Assembly: GCA_036346395.1 (NCBI GenBank)
Contig: CM070603.1
Coordinates: 22,973,045-23,037,044, forward strand
Source of the DNA: Hsuehochloa calcarea
Lineage: Eukaryota > Streptophyta > Magnoliopsida > Poales > Poaceae
Reading direction: 5' to 3'
DNA: 64,000 bases
A program made the translations under genes and the position numbers. This document shows, piece by piece, positions 46,651 through 58,489 of this stretch (position 1 is the first letter of the stretch; each line of letters begins with the position of its first letter). A model generated the notes under the pieces. It saw nothing but the letters and a program-made list of their open reading frames with translations, ran no database searches and was not told the origin of the DNA.

Positions 46651-47278
46651 TGTAAAAGTGGAGACTATACCAGATGTGGTTGCTCATTGCATGCTCATGA
46701 CCGCGAATAGGGCTATTTAAATAGATTTACACTCTGCAGAGGTATACAACTTTACCCGTAGCATACGAATTCTCTAATTTTGTAATAGCCCAAAAATTTT
46801 CAAAAATATAAAAATATGATCTTTTTAAAACTTTTGATGTTTTCCCCTTGTCGGTTAATTTATTTGGATTTTTATTCAAAGTTTTTGTTGATTTTAAACC
46901 TACATATCAATTCTTGGAAAACATAAACCAAATGAATAAATAAATAAATAAAGTACAATAAAATTTGTAATAAAAAAATCAAAACTCAGCATAATTATAC
47001 TGAATATTAAATGGGAAATTAATTCAAGCAAATGTTGGAAATTCTCCTCACATCAAATAATAAAAGCAAGCAAAATAGAAACTGAAAGGATTTTTAGAGA
47101 AAAAATTAAAACAAATTAAACCCTAGAAAAATTACACAATGGTCTACACTGTGTGAGAAGCCTCCCCTCAATTTTTATTATTTTTAGAGCTCTGTATATA
47201 TATTTAAAATTCACTCAAACTCTCATCTTAATTACAAAATTAGAAAATCCAAAAATCACTTTCCCTCCCCTCACTGAT
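46651..47278. repeat. LTR remnants
   Basis: At 46,728-46,762 the minus strand reads GGGTAAAGTTGTATACCTCTGCAGAG, the block shared by S1 and S3, so an LTR piece lies there in minus orientation. From 46,780 the plus strand reads TGTAATAGCCCAAAAATTTTC, which looks like the start of another LTR. C3 inserted 500 bp further on; the rest of that LTR would lie beyond the far end of C3. Confidence 0.4.
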
Positions 47279-49004
47279 TGTAGGATCAAGGATAACCGAC
47301 TAGAGGGGGGTGAATAGGAGGTTTTTAAAGTTTTTAACAAATTAACAATTTATCCAATTCAATTAATGACTTAGTCTAAACAAGTTATGCTCCTAGCTAG
47401 GCAATTTAATCACAATAAGCAAGCTAGAAATATAAGTGCGGAATTGTAAAGACAAGAAATAACCACAAGACACAATGATGTTTTTCCCGTGGTATCGAAG
47501 ACTTGCCGGTCTTCACTAGTCCACGTTGAGGAAGCTTGACCACCCAAGCCGGCTCCACGAATTAAGCCTTCCCTCGATCACTTGGGTTGTTCTTCCTCCG
47601 CTCCGGAGATGGTGAACACCAACCACTCACAATCTTGCTCGGGTCTTCTCACAAGCTTCACTTGAGAAGATCACCGTGCTTCACCGCCAAGCCGTCTAGG
47701 AGTGCGGCAACACCCCAAGAGAATAGATCAACGATCCTCGCTTGACTTTACTCAAGTGCCAATGAATCAACTAAAGATGAATGCACTTGATCTCCCTCTC
47801 AATGAATGCAAGAGTAAATTGGGAGTAGAATTGAATGCACAATGCTCACAAGGGTTGAGATATCTTCAATGCACTGTGTAACATCTCCCTTGTGCAGTTG
47901 GGGAGGTATTTATAGCCTCCACCAAACAATTCTAGCCGTTGGGAAGAAGTTCACGAAAGTTCAGCACATATCGGAACAACCGGCGTGTTAGCATCGGTAC
48001 AACCGCGCTATGCTCAATGCATGCGATATGGCTATTTTACACGCATTAAATGCACTGATATAGCCGTTGGATTTAGTTGCGGTTCATCCGCAGGCAAACA
48101 CCCGGATCGTCCGATTTCAGGGTTTCTAAACCAGAGATTTTGCATCTGTTCTGGAATTTTACAACCGCCAAATACATTTGAACATCCGTATATGGTTCAT
48201 CCGATTATACGTCGCGATGCGGCCGATTCTCAAAAGAGGTTTTCAAAGGAGATTACACTCGATCGTTATTTTGCAACCGCCGTAATATCATCGGAACAAC
48301 CGGGATGCGGTCGTCTGCTTCAAGCCATCGGTACAACCGCAGCCCACGAAATCGATCACCACGAGATCATGACACGTGGAAGGCCACGATGGACTCTCGT
48401 CTAGTGGTCCGGTCAAGACACAAGATCTCGAGCCGTTTGATTTTAATCCAACGATCCACATGCGTTGCCACTTGGACGGTCCGAACGGCCACTTAATCCT
48501 AGCCGTTAGATTAGGATCCGACGATCGCTTGATTTTCAATTTAAAAGGCTAACGGTTGAACCGCCACATGCCGCCGAACAACCGCGCTTCTGCACAACCA
48601 TTGCTAAGCCTTCTGTTCATCCGATTCGAATTAAAGCATCGAATTCATTCTAACTTAAATTCAAGTCCAATTTTAAATGCATGCATGATCCTAAGTTGAT
48701 CCATATGGCACAAGAATAAGCTATCAAGCTACTAGTCGTGATCCCCCTTAATAGTACGGCATTTATCCTATAATCCGGTCTACCAACCAATTCTCCTTAG
48801 ACCGGTAAAATAGAAAAGGATCCTAGACTATTTGTACCTTGACTTTAAGCCTTGTTGATCTTCATATTTTCCTTTAGCATGCATCCTTGCTTCATCATGT
48901 TCATCAAATGGAATTAACCTTGCACATTCTTAGTAAACTTGTTAATCCCATATTCACATATTATCATTAATTACCAAACCATTTTAGGGGCCTAGATGCT
49001 TTCA
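47279..49004 (-). repeat. C3 3' LTR
   Basis: It runs TGTAGGATCAAGG...ATGCTTTCA on plus, 1,726 bp. The minus-strand start TGAAAGCATCTAGG follows the polypurine tract AAAAGGGAGAT (49,005-49,015). Six copies of CGG-N5-CCG lie between 47,972 and 48,339. Confidence 0.85.
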
Positions 49005-49470
49005 ATCTCCCTTTTGGTAATTGATGACAACACACTTAATATGTGAGAAAAGTTGTTTTGAATATACTAAGAGTGTATATTCTTTTGAAGTCTTTTGACA
49101 GGTAAAATAATCTTTGCAATGAGCATAAGTAAATTTTGAGAATTATTTTTCTTGTCAAATCCAATTAAAAGAAGACTCCCCCTAAACAAATGCATATGGA
49201 TAGTAAATAATTTGCAAGCATATGTAAAGAATTGAAAATTTTATGGAGTTTCTTTTGCATTTATGAACTTGAGGAAGCAATACAAGATAAGATATGTCAA
49301 ATAATTGATTGCATTGCATAAAAGATAATAAGACATAACCACATTCCACAAGTTCAACAAAAGTTACCAACTATTACAGGCACAAAATAGATCAACAATC
49401 AACCAGTTTTACAAAACACATATAAATCACATAAGCCCATAGCTCCCCCTAAAACTAAGTCTTCACATCT

Positions 49471-51150
49471 TCACAATTTCTCCCCCTTTGGCATCAAAGT
49501 ACCAAAAGCATCAAACAGGGGGTCTGAGAGGAAGAAAGCGGGTCCCGAGGGCGGAGCAGAGGGAGGAGAAGCAAAGAAGTGAGCTGGCCGTGCAGGATCC
49601 GGAGAAGTCGACCACGAGGGCGGGATCTGAGATACCGAGAGGGTGGTAGGAGCCGGAGGAGCTGAGAGGTAGCCGGAGCTCAAACTCGATGAGGTGCAAT
49701 GAGGAGCCGAGGTAGGTGCAGCTGTCCAAGAAGAAGGACCCTTGGGCGACTGAGGAGGTCGGCGAACATAACGCCGAGGGTCTTGAGAAAAGTTCTAAGT
49801 CATTTAGGCCCTCGACAAAGCCGATAATCTGTTATGAGTCTCATCAAAGAAGTCATTTTGGATAGCCGCCATCTCGGTAAGCCTATGACGAGTCTCATCC
49901 CGAAGGCAACTTGTTCACCTTCATTTCACGCAAAGTGTTGATAATAGATCGCGATTTTGAAGTACTTGCGCTAGAGCACTTGCATCGTGCATAGCGGCAG
50001 CAGGAGGAGCATCAACCTCAGCAGGGGCATCCTCAGAGACTTGTTGAGGAGGAATGGCATCTCGTGGTTTATATGGCTTGTGAGGAGATCCCAAGCCACC
50101 ACGGTACTCGATCTTTCTAACAATCAATGCCATGATGTAAGGAGCATAATAAATCCTTTTAACTCTGTCATTCTTGGAGGAGGCTATGCCTTGAAGAATA
50201 ACATCCACTACATCAAATTTAACTCCCTCCACAATATGATCTATCATGTTCCAAACATGCCCCCGTACTGCATCGAAATTCCCATTCTTAGGGTAGAAAG
50301 TATGATTAATTATCCTGTTAATCATGCTCACTTCTGGCTTCAATCCAGTAATTGTCCCTAACTTGCATTTGGCTGAAGAGTCATAATGCCTGGCCCAAGC
50401 AGGAACAAGTAGGGCTGGACTCTCAAAGATTTTGTCCCAAGAGCTGGACTGAATTCTCAACACTCTCGCAAATTCCTCTTTGGTGCTTTCCACATTTCCG
50501 CACCAACACCATCTAAAAGTCTTCAAGTCATGGGACATATGCGTGTGGCATAAAGCGTCGAATGATCTTGTCATCATAATTCTGTTTTATGCCCACAAGA
50601 TCATGAAGACCCACATTGTAGAAAAGCTGATAGACTCCACTGTATTTGTCCAAGGTGTTAATATTAGACCACTTAATCCATTTATGATCGGCAAATTTCT
50701 TGTGCCTACCATATATTTGCTCATACACTTGCTCTTGAAAGATTGTGTGGAATCTTGGATTTAATGTGTCATTCTTCAGAAGATATTGATTGACATGGCG
50801 CTTGATGGCATAGTCATCTCACGATGAAGATGTAGGTCAATAGGAGTCCCCGAGGATCAATCAAATCATCATCTTCTCTTTGTCCTTGGAGGAACTTCCT
50901 CTTCTTCTTCTTCTTCTTGGATTCGATTCCTCAATTGATTTACTTCTGAGCTATTTTCCGATTCGGTTTACGGAGTGGTCTCTTTCCTTTCCTTTTCCTC
51001 GCAGGTCTTCTTACGTCGAATGTTCGAGTTTGACGAACAGAATGTCGGGTTGAACTCTTTCAATTTGCGATGGAGGTTGAGGTGCCAAGACCCTTGTCTT
51101 GACGATCCTCGAGACTTCTTGGATGTTCCTCGCATTCTAGGCATCTATAC
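49471..51150 (-). pseudogene. C3 third ORF, env-like position
   Basis: The minus strand begins near 51,141 with MPRMRGTSKKSRGSSRQ. It continues in broken frames (50,728-50,528: GRHKKFADHKWIKWSNIN) and reaches a clean 218-codon frame at 50,577-49,921 (KTFRWCWCGNVESTKEEFAR; VEGVKFDVVDVILQGIASSK; YYAPYIMALIVRKIEYRGG). A Pro/Ser-rich tail ends with MPKGEKL at 49,471. I recall this middle part from grass proteins called putative plant transposon protein. It follows RNase H and precedes the LTR, as the env-like ORF of SIRE elements does. I see no convincing signal peptide or membrane segment in it, so an envelope function is doubtful. Confidence 0.65.
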
Positions 51151-52049
51151 GAGATTGGAGTGATTATAAGATGTCAAGGAACGATTTGAATTGAATTGAA
51201 TTGAAAGAAATGACAATTTACGTTCTGTCAGATAATCGGATCATCCGCCGTTATGTGGCGGAACGTCGAATCGCGGTCGTTCAGCCCTCAAGAACCTAAC
51301 GTCCGATTGTCCCGACCAAAACTAGGTTGAAGAATTTCCGAGATTTTGATGGAATCTAAGAGAGTGAGTGCTAGAACCGGATGCGCAGGGTCATAGGACA
51401 CCAAATGAAGCACTTTTGCCCAATTAGATTGCTAGTTATCAACAACATTATCAAAACCCTAAAAGCGCCTCGAGTGCTCCAAATGCGGTAAAACACGAAT
51501 CAATAGATGTTTTACCTTGAGATTTGAGGAAGGAGAGCACTGAAATGCAAGGATCGGCGAGGACTTGAGATCCACCGAGAGAACCACTCGATTTGAGAGA
51601 GGGTTTTGAGAGACGCTTCGACCGGAGAGAGGAACCCGAGCGACCGAGATGAAAAAGAAAACGGACGAGCAGCTGGAGTGATAAGGTCAAAAGGAAAACG
51701 GACGTTCCGCTATTATAACGCCGGATGATCCGCACTGCGGACGTACCGTTCGCATAACTCCGGATGTACCGATTGTCCTGGGATTTTGATAAAGCTCTGG
51801 ATTTCTTTGGAATTTTGAATAATTGCAAATGATCCTTAGATTTACACTCAATAAAACATCATTTAGGGATCATTATGCATATAATATACTGAAGATTATA
51901 TATAAACATAGTTTTTATAATTATAGTGAATTTAATATGAGATTTGAGAAATTCTTTTACAAAATATTTAAATAACACCAAATAAAAAGCACTCGTAATA
52001 ACAAAAATTTAAACAATGTTTGAATAATCTATGACATTTAATTCATTCC
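51151..52049 (-). other. C3 spacer between the third ORF and RNase H
   Basis: 900 bp without a supported gene. It carries four more CGG-N5-CCG motifs: 51,237-51,247, 51,722-51,732, 51,738-51,748 and 51,761-51,771. An open frame at 51,451-51,828 (minus) has no recognised domain. Promoter-like or regulatory function for the third ORF is a possibility only. Confidence 0.6.
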
Positions 52050-53500
52050 TCAATTTGCAAAAGCGCCTTCATCTAATGGCTTGGTGAAAATATCCGCTAA
52101 TTGGTCTTCGGTTCTTATGTGGCTAATTTCAATGTCTCCCTTGATCACATGATCTCTCAAGAAATGGTGGCGAATATCTATATGCTTGGTTCTTGAGTGT
52201 TGAACAGGATTATTAGCAATTTTCACAAAGACTATCATTGTCACACAAAAGAGGCATTTTATCAGTTTTAATTCCATAATCCATCAATGTTTGCCTCATC
52301 CATAGCAATTGAGCACAACAACTTCCCGCGGAAACATATTCGGCTTCGGCGGTGGATAGGGCTACGGAATTTTGTTTCTTGGATGACCATGATACTAAAG
52401 ATCTTCCTAAAAATTGACAACTACCCGAGGTGCTTTTTCTATCCACTTTGCATCCCGCATAATCGGAGTCCGAATATCCAATTAAGTCAAATTTAGCACC
52501 TTTCGAACCAAAGGCCAATGCTAGAGGAATGCTTTAAATATCTTAGAATTCTTTTAACAGCCATTAAATGACATTCTTTTGGATTTGCTTGAAAGCGAGC
52601 ACACATACAAACACTAAACATGATATCGGGCCTAGATGCGGTAAGATAAAGCAAACTACCAATCATAGATCTATAAAGCTTTAAATCTACCGATTTACCT
52701 CCCTCATTTAAGTCAAGATGACCATTTGTTGCCATGGGAGTCTTGATGGGTTTTGCATCCTCCATACCAAACTTCTTGATCAATTCTTTTGCATACTTGG
52801 TTTGGCTCACGAAGGTCCCATCTTTGAGTTGCTTGATTTGGAATCCAAGGAAGTAGCTTAATTCTCCAATCATCGACATTTCAAATTCCCTAGACATCAT
52901 ATCACCAAACTCTTTGCAAAAATCTTGATTAGTAGACCCAAAATAATATCATCAACATAAATTTGACATACAAAGAAATCATCATCTATAACTTTAGTAA
53001 ATAAGGTTGAATCAATCTTCCCAATTTTGAATCCTTTTGAGACTAGAAAATCTCTAAGTCGTTCATACCATGCTCTAGGAGCTTGTTTAAGGCCATAGAG
53101 CGCTTTAGAGAGTTTATAGACATTATTTGGATTTTAGGATCTTCAAAACCGGAGGTTGTTCAACAAATACAAGTTCGAAATTTTACCATTTAAGAAAGCA
53201 CTTTTAACATCCATTTGAAATAATTTAATATCAAAGCATGATGCAAAAGCAAGTAATATCCGAATTGATTCTAATCTAGCTACGGAGCAAAAGTTTCACC
53301 AAAATCCAAACCTTCAACTTGTGAATACCCTTGAGCTACCAATCTTGCTTTGTTTCGAACAACCAAACCATTTTCATCTTGCTTGTTCCTAAAGACCCAT
53401 TTTGTACCAATGACGTTGTGTTCCTTGGGTCGATCCACCAATGTCCAAACTTCATTCCGGTGAAGTTGTTGAGTTCTTCATGCATAGCATTCACCCAATC
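52050..53500 (-). pseudogene. C3 reverse transcriptase and RNase H
   Basis: The RT start is readable near 53,480-53,290 in several frames (KARLVAQG-type and DFGETFAPxARLES). The MDVKSAFLNG segment is near 53,215, and the catalytic YVDDIIFG codons are at about 52,940-52,965. From 52,900: EMSMIGELSYFLGFQIKQ, LYRSMIGSLLYLTASRPDIM and MAVKRILRYLK. RNase H follows at 52,518-52,050: IGYSDSDYAGCKVDRKSTSG, ALSTAEAEYVSAGSC and HIDIRHHFLRDH, ending LADIFTKPLDE. Frameshifts occur near 53,290, 53,150, 52,910 and 52,510. Confidence 0.88.
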
Positions 53501-53897
53501 CGGATCTTCAAGTGCTTCTTCTACATGCTTTGGCTCAATACAAGAGACAAAAGAGTAATATTCACAAAAGAAGCAACACGAGATCGAGTTTGAACACCCT
53601 TACTTACATCACCCAATATTTGGTCTATTGGATGATCCTTAGCAATTGCATTGTGGATTCTTGGTGGTAAGTTAGATGGTTGATCATCTTCCTTATTGTC
53701 AAATTGAACTTGGTTTGTAGAAGATGTTGGTGGTTCAACTTGTGTGGAGGATGATGAATCATCTTCGGGCTTTATGTCACCAATTTGCATATGCTCCATT
53801 GCCCTTCTCAAAGCTTCATTGCCTACATCATCCAAATTCTCATGCTCTTCTTGAGAGCCGTTAGTTTCATCAAATTGAACATCATGTTTTTCTTCAA
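53501..53897 (-). pseudogene. C3 integrase-RT linker
   Basis: An acidic, low-complexity linker (NEALRRAMEHMQIGDIKPED, then VEPPTSSTNQVQFDNKEDD and QTRSRVASF) lies on minus 53,521-53,835, typical of the region before copia RT. It leads into an RT start broken near 53,520. Confidence 0.7.
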
Positions 53898-54700
53898 CTA
53901 AACCGAGTTTTTGTTGAAGACACGATAAACTTTACTATTTGATGAATAACCTAGCAAGAAACCAACATCACACCTACTTTCAAATTTTGATAGCCGAACA
54001 CCCTTCTTTAAAATATAGCATTTACAACCAAATACACGAAAATAGGAGATGTTCGGTTTTCTTCCTACAAGAAGCTCATAGGAAGTCTTTTTCAAAAGAC
54101 GATGTAAATAAAGACGATTTATGGCATGACAAGCGGTGTTAATTGCTTCCGCCAAAAACTATCTAAGTATTATATTTATCAAGCATTGTCCTAGCCATTT
54201 CAATTAATGTACGATTTTTCCTTTCTACAACTCCATTTTGTTCCGGGGTGTAGGTTGTGGAAAGTTCGTGCTTTATTCCAAGTTCATCACAAAAGTCTTC
54301 AACTTTAGTATTTTTGAACTCGGAACCATTATCACTTATGGATTTTCTTTATTTTGAAATCAAATTCATTTTGGGCCCTTTTGTAAAGTTTTGAAAATTC
54401 TGAGGTTTCACTTTTATCATCTAGGAAGAATACCCATGTATATCTAGAGTAATCATCCACAATAACCAAACAATAGCTATTTCCCCCTATACTCTTATAG
54501 GTTGTTGGCCCAAACAAATCCATATGTAAGAGTTCCAATGGTCTAGAAGTTGACATGATACTTTTGGAAGGGTGAGAATTAGCGACTTGTTTACCTGCTT
54601 GACATGCACTACAAAGTCGGTTTTTCTCAAACTTCACATCTTTCAAGCCAACAACTAAATCATGTTTGAAAAGCTTTTGAGTTGAATCATTCCTACATGA
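53898..54700 (-). pseudogene. C3 integrase
   Basis: From 54,646 the minus strand reads EKNRLCSACQAGKQ (zinc Cys pair) and LELLHMDLFGPT (first catalytic Asp), then VIVDDYSRYTWVFFL. The second Asp and Glu regions (SDNGSEF-like, NGVVERKNRTL-like) are readable near 54,330 and 54,215 in other frames. The C-terminal part KTSYELLVGRKPNISYFRV lies at 54,040-54,100. At least two frameshifts. Confidence 0.85.
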
Positions 54701-54701
54701 G

Positions 54702-55139
54702 CTAGCCTTCTATGCCAAAGCCAACCCAAGGAGGTTTTGCCATCAAACAAGTTTTTAAGCATGAATCATTTGAAGTGAAATCTACCAAATAAAGGTTTCC
54801 AAATCTAAATCCTTTAAAAATTAAAGAGTTATCATTTTCATTTGAAATTGCAACACCTTCTTTAGAGAAGGAACAAATTAGTCCTAGATCACATATTTGA
54901 GCTACTGATAACAAGTTAAAGTTTAGTGATTCTACTAGAGATACATTTGAAATGGAAAGGTCATTTGAGATAGCAATTTTACCCAATCCAATTACCTTTC
55001 CTTTGCTATTGTCACCAAATGTGATTTTGTCCATTCCTTTCCCATTCTCGAATGTGGTGAACATTTTTCTATCACCGGTCATGTGTTGAGTGCAACCACT
55101 ATCAAGCACCCAATGTTTTCCACCGGTCTTGTAGTTCAC
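54702..55139 (-). pseudogene. C3 protease
   Basis: The frame starts MNYKTGGKHWVLDSGCTQHM and carries the aspartic protease Asp-Ser-Gly. It continues with FNLLSVAQICDLGL, typical of copia protease. It reads openly to the WHxRLGH region, where it breaks near 54,702. Confidence 0.82.
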
Positions 55140-56029
55140 CTACAAAACAAGAATCAAGTTCTTTTAGGTACCCAAATTTGTTTGGGTCCTTGGAGTTAGT
55201 GACCAAGGTTTTAGGCACCCAAATAGCATTCTTTTAGCGCCTAAAATTGAAGTGCCAATAAAATGAGCAAGTATTTTACCATCCTTAGTCTTTCTAAGCA
55301 TATAGCATGAATCATATATACCAAAAGATGCAATTTTACCTTTAGGACAATTTTGTTGCACATGTCCTATTTCCAAGACTTATAGCAATACTTACCATTT
55401 TCCCTCACATACCTTGTGGGTTTATTTGCTGGCTTCTTACCTTTCTTAGGCACATACCCGAGACCTTCCTTGTTGAATGAGCACCTTTGCTCACTCAAAA
55501 GCTTGTCTAAGGTGGCCTTACCCTTAAAGCATCTTTCCAAACTTTTGCTTAGTTTATTGACTTGTTCTTTTAATTCATGGTTCTCAACAATAAGTAAAGG
55601 ATCACAAGTATTTGCTAAACTAGCAATTGAATCATCACTAGAGCAACATGGCATGGCAAGTAAATCATCACATGAAGTAGAAATGCTAGACATGGATTTT
55701 TCATTTAAAGCAATATCTACTTTAGACATCTCATTCATTAAATCACAAGTAATTCCAATATGTGAATGAGATTTTCAATATTCTTTAAGATGAGAGAATC
55801 ATGAGCTTTCTTTAGCTCCTCAAAAGAGTCTTTTAGAGAGAGATATTCTTTCTTCAAGACTTTAAATTTTGATTTCTCTTTTCATTAAATTCATTTAATT
55901 CATCAAGCATATCCAATAATTCTTCATAAGTTGGTTCATCACTATCAATGGATTTTACCTTATCTCCTTTTGCCATGAGGCATGTAGGAGTGGAGAATAG
56001 TGAAGGAGTTTCTTTGATAGCAATGCCAA
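55140..56029 (-). pseudogene. C3 gag, truncated at the duplication junction
   Basis: The minus strand from 56,029 reads SLFSTPTCLMAKGDKVKS and EPTYEELLDMLDELNEF. A coiled-coil-like middle (ELKEQVNKLSKSLERCF) and a zinc-knuckle region CYKSW...IGHVQQNCPKGK (55,335-55,390) follow. The second Cys of the knuckle is Ser, and one base is lost just after. The first part of gag is missing because unrelated LTR sequence of duplication copy B begins at 56,030. Confidence 0.82.
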
Positions 56030-57778
56030 CGGGGAAGGGGACACTGAGCATCACGGTGGTGCGGTGAATCCATTTTGGGGCTTTGGAGGGACGGAGGAGG
56101 TGCGAAGGTGGGGCGGCGGGGATGAAAGTACATGGCCAGAGCAGGGGAAGGAGGCGGCGGTGCTACAGTGGAGCTCCGGTCAGGGTGACTAGTGGAGAGG
56201 CATCAGTGGGTAGAGGGGAGCTCAGAGGTGGTGGTGTTGGTGCTCAGGGAGGTCCAAGGCGCGTTGGCAATGGCGGCCGTGAAGAAGGTGGTGGTGGAGC
56301 TCGGTGCCGGCGAGCTCCGGTAGGTTTGGGTAATGGGTGAGGTGGGGAAAAGATGGGTGGCGATGAGGTGGTACTTGAACCGGGAGGGGGGAGGGAAGGG
56401 GAGCATGGGAGAGGATGAATTTTACCGAAGCTCACCTCGGCCGAGAAGGAGGCGGCGAGGAAAGCTTCAAATTCGGCTGGTGCCGGTGACAGGAGTAAGG
56501 GGAGGTGGTGTGGTGGGAGGTGGAGATGAAGGCAATCCCTGGGCGGTCTTTTATAGCCGGAGAATGGCGGTGGGAGCAGTGGAGGGTGGAGGAGAGCTCA
56601 GCGCGTGGGCGGCGACATGGTTGGCCGACGGAGCTTGGACAGTGCAGGGGAGGGAGAGGTGGCAGGGTGAGGTGGCGCGGCGAAGGCGGTAGAAGGAGCT
56701 GGTGGTAGTGCGGTGGTTCAGGCTGTGGTGACTGACGGCAGCAGAGGAGGTGATGCTGGCGTTGGGGCAGTGAAGCGCTGAGAAGAAGAAAGAAGAAGGA
56801 AGAAGAAGGCCGAAGGCACCCGGGAGAAGAAAGCCATTTTTGGCTGAGGGAAAACGGGATTTTCGAAAAGGGAAAGTGATTTTGAGCTGGAGTTTTCGAA
56901 AAAAAAGGATAGTTTTCAAATTCAAACCAAAAGATTCAAAAAAAATTGTAATTTCGGATTTTTTTTTTTAGGTTATTTCAAAGATCGACCAATTAAGAGA
57001 GAGAGAAATGAAAACATTAGGGAAATTGAACTGCTGCATCGTAGTCCCGCGGCCCCTATATCTGTCACTGGAGCGCCCCTGAACTCCACAAGGTACTCAG
57101 CCTCACCGTCCCACGGGCCTTCAGTTAACCGACTTGATTAGTAAAGAGGATGACGAGAACGGAGGAGAGCTCCTGGATGGTAGAATACAATACGGATAGA
57201 TGCAAAAGAAAAGGAGTACGTCCTAAAGTAATCTTATTCACAATAAAATAATTAGATGCAAAAGGAATAAAGTAAACTTATTCACATTATAAAACAAGCT
57301 AAAAAAAGGCTCTTGAGGTGGTACATCTGTATATCGTATCCTTGGGAATTAATTATAACTTTCTTTGAATATATTTAAGAATCTCACGTACGTGGATGTG
57401 ATTCTACGATCTGGTCCTATAATCTGATACTGCCCACGAAAAACGATTCTTCTTATGATCGTGATCCTAACAACCTTGATATGATGTGTTAAGTCACGTC
57501 GTGAAACGAGAGGCTGAGAAAATTTAGCTGTGGTCGATCCCGACTTAGCTAATTATATAGTTGCATCAAATCACATTTCTGATATGGGAGTTCACAGTGC
57601 ATTTATTTTTAAACAAATTTTAGATATACACATGCATGGTTTGGCATTTAAGCATTCGCATTTGTCCATAATTACAAAATAATCCAACCCTTGAGCAATC
57701 GCTTAGCTCTTAAGAAACCCCATGGACCGCCACATGTCCTATTAGGTAGCAGCTACCCACAATGCCACCAAACTCCAT

Positions 57779-57867
57779 AAATCATACAAGAAAGGAGAAG
57801 ATGACACCTATTATGAAATCATGCAAGAAAGGAGAAGATGACACCTGTTATCACAAGTGTCTTGTGA
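57779..57867. promoter_or_regulatory. 37-bp tandem repeat and palindrome upstream of the peptide gene (copy B)
   Basis: The same two 37-bp units (57,779-57,815, 57,816-57,852) and palindrome TCACAAGTGTCTTGTGA (57,851-57,867) as in copy A. Confidence 0.6.
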
Positions 57868-57988
57868 TCAAGCTTCCCATTACATGCATGCTATCGTATG
57901 AACCCCATATGGCACTACCACAGTAACTCTTTGCCATGCAACCTGACACGTACACCTCAACAGTATTAATTAATTCCTGCTAGTGTAC

Positions 57989-57995
57989 TTATAAA
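57989..57995 (+). promoter_or_regulatory. TATA box of the cysteine-rich peptide gene (copy B)
   Basis: TTATAAA lies 65 bp before the ATG at 58,061, identical in context to copy A. Confidence 0.65.
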
Positions 57996-58060
57996 GGAGC
58001 ACAGTAGCAACAAGATATTGACCAGAAAAAACAATTGTAGAAGGAAGCTAGTGTCTTCTC

Positions 58061-58489
58061 ATGGCGCCGCTGATCAAGAACAATGCAAGGGTTCTATGCT
58101 TGACAGCCCTTGTGGTCATGTCTGCCACTTTCTTGTCCAGTCGCGCAGCAAGAACCAACCACATAGGTACATTTCTTTCTTTAGCAGGGAACAACACAGG
58201 GGTTTTATGCTTGTACATGCTTTCTTATCAATGTTCAAATCAACTCACCCATGCATTATATATGTTGAAAGGGATTTCTGTGTAATTTACTAATTGTGCT
58301 GTGGGTGCACCTGCTTCGTTGTGCGTAGGTGTTAGGGATGGTGAGGTGTGTTTCCCTGCCCCAGAATGCTCGCTCAAACAATGCCAGGACTTTTGCGAAC
58401 ACGCTGGTTTTGATAGGAATGGTAGCTCCTGCACCACATGTTGTGGACTCGCATGTTGTTGCCAAAAGAATGGAAAGCCGTCGAAATAA
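58061..58489 (+). CDS. secreted cysteine-rich (defensin-like) peptide, copy B
   Basis: Exons are 58,061-58,166 and 58,329-58,489, with a 162-bp GT-AG phase-1 intron. Exon 2 is identical to that of copy A. Exon 1 differs at one site, a silent change (GCT to GCC in the signal peptide), so the 88-residue product is the same. The intron differs by a few substitutions and a 3-base loss (TTCTGTAGTGTAA to TTCTGTGTAA). The cysteine pattern and likely secretion are as in copy A. The promoter elements are also copied, so both genes may be expressed alike. The identity of both proteins fits either a recent duplication or selection; it does not separate them. Confidence 0.72.

Larger units (their letters stand above)
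47279..56029 (-). mobile_element. C3: SIRE/Maximus-like Ty1-copia retrotransposon, 5' end cut off by the duplication junction
   Basis: The minus-strand order is gag (truncated), protease, integrase, RT, RNase H, a spacer, a third ORF in env-like position, PPT and 3' LTR. A third ORF after RNase H is a hallmark of the SIRE/Maximus group. Gag stops at 56,029, where duplication copy B begins, so the 5' LTR, PBS and start of gag are absent. The left target copy would be CTGAT (47,274-47,278); the other is not in the window. All genes are broken. Confidence 0.85.
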
